A stretch of DNA of 64,000 nucleotides, taken from Asticcacaulis machinosus. Lineage in GTDB: Bacteria > Pseudomonadota > Alphaproteobacteria > Caulobacterales > Caulobacteraceae. Positions within the stretch are counted from its first letter, which is position 1. Every line of letters starts with the position of its first letter. Below, piece by piece: positions 59,682 to 64,000 of the stretch. The notes beneath the pieces are model-generated. The model was not told where the DNA came from, made no database searches, and was given only the letters and a program-made list of their open reading frames with translations. A program made the position numbers and the translations under genes. The DNA is taken from positions 1,736,001 to 1,800,000 of the forward strand of contig NZ_JAQQKV010000001.1 in the NCBI RefSeq assembly GCF_028550435.1, given 5' to 3'.

Positions 59682-60819
59682 TTTTTTTATTAGCATAGGG
59701 CACAGCCCGGATCGGCACGCGTTGCGGCCGCGACAATACACCGAACAGGCTTCGCCACTGCTGCGGCGTTGGGATACGCCCCCCGCCCAGCCAGCGCATT
59801 ATCACTGGCCAGATTTGCGTCCCTACCCATACCATCGGGATAATAATTGCCAGCACAATCAGAGGGCCGCAAACGAAATAGGCTGTGACCGCCAACGGGC
59901 TTTGATCAAGCCCTGACCGTACAAACAGACGCCAGATCGTGTCGATTATCAGTGGGTGCAGACAAAATACGAAAAAGATAACGGGCTCGATTCTGATGAG
60001 CCTTTGCCCGGCACGGAGCCGGGCAAAAAAAACCGCCACCCCCCAGAACACGACAGTCCCCGCAAACCGGATCAATAATATTCGTACATTGTTGCCCGTC
60101 AGCGGTGACAGGCCGGAATGTGTGACAGCCAGTACAATCGGCATAACTGATAGCGATACAATCACGACGGCAGCCAGGGCGACATAGGATTTGTATCCAC
60201 GCACCGCATTCAAGGGCGTGAATTTGCCTGAGTAAACCAAAAGACCCGAAAAAAAGAAGATCGGGATCATGTCATTGATAAATAAAGGCCCATCAATGCC
60301 AGTCAGCGCCACACCAACCAGCCCGACAGCGGTTGGCCACGGCGACTTTTGCCCCAGCCAGACCAGCAATGGGCTAAGCAGACTGCATACGAACATATCC
60401 CGCAGAAAATACAGGGCCCAGGACACCGGAGGCGCCGTCAATGCCAGAATATCGTTCGGCAGGGAGGCAAGACTAAAACTTCTGTGGGCATCGTCTGCAG
60501 CCAGCGCCACAATCAGATAGATCAGGTTCCATAAAATTAATGGCAGCAGCAGTGTTCCGGCTTTTTTAGCTATCATAGCTCCCCACGACCGGCTGGATAA
60601 GCTCTGTGCGACGAAATAACCGGAAATGATACTGAGCAAGGGCACACTCGAGCGCCCGATGGCATCGCGAACGACCCACAAATAGTCGTTAAAAACGACC
60701 GCCGATTGTGAGAAAAACGGATCATGGGGCGGCATGTGCATATAGACGACACCCAATATACACAGCACACGGGCGATTTTAATCGCCTCAGACTCAGGGT
60801 GGGTTAAGCTACGCGACAT
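59677..60819 (-). CDS. acyltransferase 3 family membrane protein
   Basis: A 380-residue polytopic protein with about ten membrane helices. RVLCILGVVYMHMPP (near 17-31), with its conserved histidine, is the acyltransferase_3 opening. These proteins put acetyl or other acyl groups on surface sugars or small molecules. I chose the ATG at 60819 (GGAG 10 nt ahead) over a GTG two codons earlier. It lies in the middle of the polyamine genes, with 42 bp to the aminotransferase upstream. Acylation of a polyamine is only speculation. Confidence 0.82.
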   Translation of the reverse strand: MSRSLTHPESEAIKIARVLCILGVVYMHMPPHDPFFSQSAVVFNDYLWVVRDAIGRSSVPLLSIISGYFVAQSLSSRSWGAMIAKKAGTLLLPLILWNLIYLIVALAADDAHRSFSLASLPNDILALTAPPVSWALYFLRDMFVCSLLSPLLVWLGQKSPWPTAVGLVGVALTGIDGPLFINDMIPIFFFSGLLVYSGKFTPLNAVRGYKSYVALAAVVIVSLSVMPIVLAVTHSGLSPLTGNNVRILLIRFAGTVVFWGVAVFFARLRAGQRLIRIEPVIFFVFCLHPLIIDTIWRLFVRSGLDQSPLAVTAYFVCGPLIVLAIIIPMVWVGTQIWPVIMRWLGGGRIPTPQQWRSLFGVLSRPQRVPIRAVPYANKKM

Positions 60820-60861
60820 AGGCACAACGCTCCGCGATGCGCCATGTCTCTCATGGACGCA

Positions 60862-62247
60862 TCAGGTTAATCCATACCGGGTTACGCGCTCACCAAAGGC
60901 AGATATGGCCGCCCCCAGACGCGTACACGCGTCGGGCGACGTAAATGGCGAAACCAGCATCATGTTATGAAAGGGTGCAATCAGTACGCCCTCATTGATG
61001 AGAAACAGATGAAGGGCTTTCAGCCATAAAGGATCAATAAGCTTTCGCATTTGCGAAGCATTTTTTGGTGCTAAATTACCAAACACCAGTTCCACCCGTG
61101 CACCGACATGAACGACGCTCCAGTTCAGGCCCTGCTCAGCGATAACCGCCCGCAATTGCGTCACAAGGTTTTCAGCGCCTTTGGTCATATCCGCGAACGT
61201 CGCCTCCGTCATCACTTCGGTCAGCATGACTTTCATCGCGGACATGGCCAGGGCATTGCCGGACAGGGTCGTACCGATCCCGCTGGAACCCGAACCAATA
61301 GCCGCCTGCGCCTGATCCATGCGGGCGGCGATCTCTTCGGTCACACCCCAGACGGCCGCGGGCACACCACCGGCAATGGCTTTGCCGACCACAAACATAT
61401 CGGGTTCAAGTCCGTGGCTGCGCGTATAGCCGCCATAGCCAGACGACAGGGTATGGGTCTCATCGATGGCCAGCAGGGTGCCGTATTTGCGGGTTAGAGT
61501 GCGCAAAGCCTCATGGAACCCATCAATAGGGGCGATCATGCCGCAGTTGGTCATCACCGGCTCGCACAACACGCAGGCGATATCGCAATATTTCAGGGCA
61601 TCTTCGAGCGCATCAAGATCATTAAACGGGATGACCGTCGTGGTATCGGTAAAATCTGCCACCTGCCCGATCAGGCCTTTTTTCATGACGGGTGTGCCGT
61701 CATTCAGAACCACAAAAGCATCATCGACCATGCCATGATAGCAGCCGTCGAAAATCAGGATCTTTGGCCGCCTGGTTATGGCGCGCGCCCAGCGGATGGC
61801 GGCGCGATTGGCATCAGAGGCTGTGGTGGCCATCTGCCATTTCGTCAGGCCAAAGCGCTCAGTCAGCAATTCCCCCACTTCGACGGCGGTTTCCGTCGGC
61901 AACATAAAACCCATGCCATTTTGGGCTTGCTTGGCTATGGCGCGGGCGATTTCCGGGCGAGCATGGCCAAACATCGATGGGGTGTCGCCCAGACAGAAAT
62001 CGTCATATTCAAAGCCGTCAACATCCCACAGTTTCGCCCCTTCGGCGCGGGCCGCATAGATGGGAATGGGCGTGGCCCAGTCGGTCATCCAGTGCATAGG
62101 CGCGCCACCCCGCCATACATGGCCCGATCTTTCAGCCAAGGCTTTGGTCTTGGGCCGGGCATCGAGAAACCGCGCGGTCTCGGAGAGGATGAAATCCATC
62201 AATGGCGTGTTCAGAGTGGATCCTCCAGCCGGAAACGGCATCATCAC
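60862..62247 (-). CDS. class III aminotransferase, glutamate-1-semialdehyde aminomutase-like
   Basis: A PLP enzyme of about 460 residues. K289 (VVGKAIAGGVP) is the PLP lysine, D262 (IDETHTLSSGYGG) holds the ring nitrogen, and FDGCYHGMVDD (near 167-177) stacks on it. It is closest in style to GSA-aminomutase-like transaminases of unknown substrate, not HemL itself. The start is GTG-ATG-ATG at 62247-62241, overlapping the gabD stop, so the exact first codon is open. By context it could move the amino group from GABA, making succinate semialdehyde for GabD. Confidence 0.82.
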   Translation of the reverse strand: MMMPFPAGGSTLNTPLMDFILSETARFLDARPKTKALAERSGHVWRGGAPMHWMTDWATPIPIYAARAEGAKLWDVDGFEYDDFCLGDTPSMFGHARPEIARAIAKQAQNGMGFMLPTETAVEVGELLTERFGLTKWQMATTASDANRAAIRWARAITRRPKILIFDGCYHGMVDDAFVVLNDGTPVMKKGLIGQVADFTDTTTVIPFNDLDALEDALKYCDIACVLCEPVMTNCGMIAPIDGFHEALRTLTRKYGTLLAIDETHTLSSGYGGYTRSHGLEPDMFVVGKAIAGGVPAAVWGVTEEIAARMDQAQAAIGSGSSGIGTTLSGNALAMSAMKVMLTEVMTEATFADMTKGAENLVTQLRAVIAEQGLNWSVVHVGARVELVFGNLAPKNASQMRKLIDPLWLKALHLFLINEGVLIAPFHNMMLVSPFTSPDACTRLGAAISAFGERVTRYGLT

Positions 62248-63689
62248 AGCGCCCCAAAGCTCAGGAATTTGGTTTCCAGATATTCCTCAAGGCCCTCAAT
62301 CGCCCCTTCACGGCCAATGCCGGATTCCTTGACGCCGCCAAACGGGGCCACCTCGGTCGACATTACACCGTCATTAAGACCGACCATGCCATAATCCAGC
62401 GCCTTTCCTACCCGCCAGGCCCGCGACACATCCTTAGTGAAGGCATAGGCCGCCAGCCCAAACGGCGTCTCATTGGCCAGTTTGATCCCTTCGGCCTCAT
62501 CCTTGAACTTGATCAGAGACGCCACCGGCCCGAAGATTTCCTCATTAAAGATGCGCATGTCGTGGGTCACACCGGTCAGGACAGAGGGCTTATAAAACAA
62601 CGCCCCTACATCCTTATCGACCCCGCCGCCGACCGTCAGCTTCGCACCTTTACCTGTGGCGTCATCGACGAGGGCCTGCACCTTATCGACGGCTTTTTGA
62701 TTAATCAGCGGCCCGATTTGCGTCGCCTCATCCATGCCGTCGGCCAGTTTCAGCGCCCGCACAGCCTCAGCCAGCTTGGCGGCAAAGGCCTCATAAATTC
62801 CGGCCTGAACCAGTATTCGGTTCGCGCACACGCAGGTCTGACCGGCATTGCGGTATTTCGATAGCATGGCGCCCGCCACCGCGACCTCAAGATCCGCATC
62901 GTCAAACACCAGCACCGGCGCATTGCCACCCAGTTCGAGCGATATCTTTTTGATGGTCGACGCGCATTGGGCATAAAGCTTTTTGCCAACCGGCGTCGAT
63001 CCGGTGAAAGAGAATTTCTTGACCAGCGGATCAGACGTCAGGATTTCGCCGACCTCGGCCGCCTTGGTGGTGCAAATAATGTGCAGCACGCCATCCGGCA
63101 AACCGGCCTGTTTGGCCAGTTCGATCAGAGCCAATGCTGACAACGGCGTTTCCTCTGACGGCTTCAGCACTACGGTGCACCCTGCGGCCAAAGCCGGCGC
63201 GACCTTGCGCGTAATCATCGAAATCGGGAAATTCCACGGCGTGATGGCCGCAACGACCCCAACCGGCTGCTGGATGGTCACCAGTTGCTTACCCGGCACA
63301 TTGGCCGGGATGGTGCGGCCATAAGACCTGCGGCCCTCTTCGGCAAACCATTCGACAAAGCCTGCCCCATATACCACTTCGCTACGGGTTTCCCTGATCG
63401 CACGCCCCTGCTCAAGCGTCACGATCTGCGCCAGATCTTCGGTGTGCTCAAGGATCAGGGCGAACCATTTTTTCAGAATATCCGAGCGCACCTTTTGCGG
63501 TTGCTGGCCCCAGTCGGCAAAGGCGGCATGGGCGGCATCAATAGCTTCCAGCGTTTCTTTTGAACCGGCATTATGGACATGACACAACACCTGCCCGTTG
63601 GCCGGATTGGTGACCGGAAAACTATCGTGATTGGCGTGGCTCAGAATACGCTTGCCCAGCAGGGCCTTGTGCGCGGCGGTTAGGGACAT
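62244..63689 (-). CDS. gabD: NAD(P)-dependent succinate-semialdehyde dehydrogenase
   Basis: A 481-residue aldehyde dehydrogenase, the length of E. coli GabD. E252 (LELGGNAP) and C286 (NAGQTCVCANR) are the catalytic pair, and PWNFPISMITRKVAPALAAG the cofactor region. It oxidises succinate semialdehyde, the product of GABA transamination, to succinate. GGGAG lies 9 nt before the ATG at 63689, which decides against a TTG three codons upstream. It follows puuC by 15 nt and overlaps the aminotransferase. Confidence 0.9.
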   Translation of the reverse strand: MSLTAAHKALLGKRILSHANHDSFPVTNPANGQVLCHVHNAGSKETLEAIDAAHAAFADWGQQPQKVRSDILKKWFALILEHTEDLAQIVTLEQGRAIRETRSEVVYGAGFVEWFAEEGRRSYGRTIPANVPGKQLVTIQQPVGVVAAITPWNFPISMITRKVAPALAAGCTVVLKPSEETPLSALALIELAKQAGLPDGVLHIICTTKAAEVGEILTSDPLVKKFSFTGSTPVGKKLYAQCASTIKKISLELGGNAPVLVFDDADLEVAVAGAMLSKYRNAGQTCVCANRILVQAGIYEAFAAKLAEAVRALKLADGMDEATQIGPLINQKAVDKVQALVDDATGKGAKLTVGGGVDKDVGALFYKPSVLTGVTHDMRIFNEEIFGPVASLIKFKDEAEGIKLANETPFGLAAYAFTKDVSRAWRVGKALDYGMVGLNDGVMSTEVAPFGGVKESGIGREGAIEGLEEYLETKFLSFGAL

Positions 63690-63704
63690 GGTACGCAACT
63701 CCCT

Positions 63705-64000
63705 TTAAAAACTGATCGAGACTGACTTGAAATCGGCATACTTATAGAGCGCATGAAGGCTGCGATCGCGGCCAAAGCCCGACTGCTTAAAGCCCCCGAA
63801 CGGCAGGGCGATATCGCAGGCATCCCAACCATTGATCCACACCAGACCAGCCTTCAACACCTTGGCCGACCGCATGGCCCGGCCGATATCGGCCGTCCAT
63901 ACCCCGGAGGCCAGCCCATAGATAGTGTCATTGGCAATGCGGAAGGCGTCCGCCTCATCCTTAAAGGTCAGTACCGACAGGACGGGCCCGAACACTTCCT
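63705..64000 (-). CDS. puuC: gamma-glutamyl-gamma-aminobutyraldehyde dehydrogenase PuuC (C-terminal part)
   Basis: The last 98 codons of an aldehyde dehydrogenase, cut by the right window edge. FGPVLSVLTF, the LPFGGFKQSGFGRDRSLHAL block and the ending match E. coli PuuC closely; GRDxSLHALxK is specific to the PuuC group. It oxidises gamma-glutamyl-aminobutyraldehyde in the Puu pathway. The catalytic cysteine lies outside the window. It is the most upstream gene of the polyamine region seen here. Confidence 0.85.
   Translation of the reverse strand, partial: EVFGPVLSVLTFKDEADAFRIANDTIYGLASGVWTADIGRAMRSAKVLKAGLVWINGWDACDIALPFGGFKQSGFGRDRSLHALYKYADFKSVSISF

Noticed and set aside
1-64000. tRNA, rRNA, insertion sequence, prophage, CRISPR
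   Set aside because: None was recognised anywhere on either strand. A tRNA scan was not possible by eye with certainty, so a missed single tRNA cannot be fully excluded.

Overview
The window comes from a Gram-negative, moderately GC-rich alphaproteobacterium, most likely a member of the Caulobacterales; an Asticcacaulis-like genome is my best guess. Supporting signs are the alphaproteobacterial style of HisS and of the soluble CapD-like dehydratase, an ScsB/DsbD-type reductase, a GH27 galactosidase beside a TonB receptor, and dense gene packing with many ATGA overlaps. This is recognition by reading, not a database result. I see no tRNA or rRNA gene, insertion sequence, prophage or CRISPR array. 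The window looks like stable chromosome.

Layout. 1-1113: a partial TraB/GumN protein and a small Xre regulator/membrane protein pair. 1270-4374: an envelope-polysaccharide cluster (CelD-like acetyltransferase, family 2 glycosyltransferase, JmjC-like cupin). 4371-9746: cystathionine beta-lyase facing a complete sulfate ABC importer (cysP/U/W/A). 9877-12191: secreted alpha-galactosidase and a HAD phosphatase. 12300-14429: cobalamin riboswitch and btuB. 14654-15596: moaE-moaC. 15941-17149: CapD-like dehydratase. 17193-23721: cytochrome bd oxidase cydA-cydB-cydX, with a 40-residue CydX, divergent from its assembly transporter cydDC. 23779-27132: isoaspartyl peptidase, DUF454, a thioesterase, a lone receiver with a degenerate active site, and a LuxR solo. 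27125-30893: a complete alkylation-damage response. It has ogt, a DNA-repair-type oxygenase and alkB in one operon, facing an Ada-AlkA fusion, with the same 15-bp motif in front of both. 31006-42529: housekeeping, signalling and transport genes, including two divergent EF-hand proteins and a TetR regulator with three operators. 42978-49815: hisS, dsbD-like, ispG, rodZ. 50681-64000: a long minus-strand polyamine region. It combines a Pot-type ABC importer, gamma-glutamylputrescine synthetase (puuA), the hydrolase puuD, puuC, gabD and two class III aminotransferases, and would take putrescine to succinate.

The most interesting signals are non-coding. (1) A composite palindromic repeat, modules A and B in head-to-head orientation, occurs at 29.1, 47.1 and 53.7 kb, with a related solo element at 50.6 kb. 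The module ends are conserved, while the inner stem has a different sequence in each copy but still pairs. One copy is read as the first codons of the dsbD-like gene. (2) The palindrome TGTGATCACA stands before three polyamine genes, once inside a perfect 32-bp palindrome, and suggests a local regulon. (3) A candidate Ada operator pair lies between ogt and ada-alkA. (4) A cluster of hairpins between tetR and hisS may be a small RNA. (5) The leader between the two EF-hand genes repeats the translation start of the first one.
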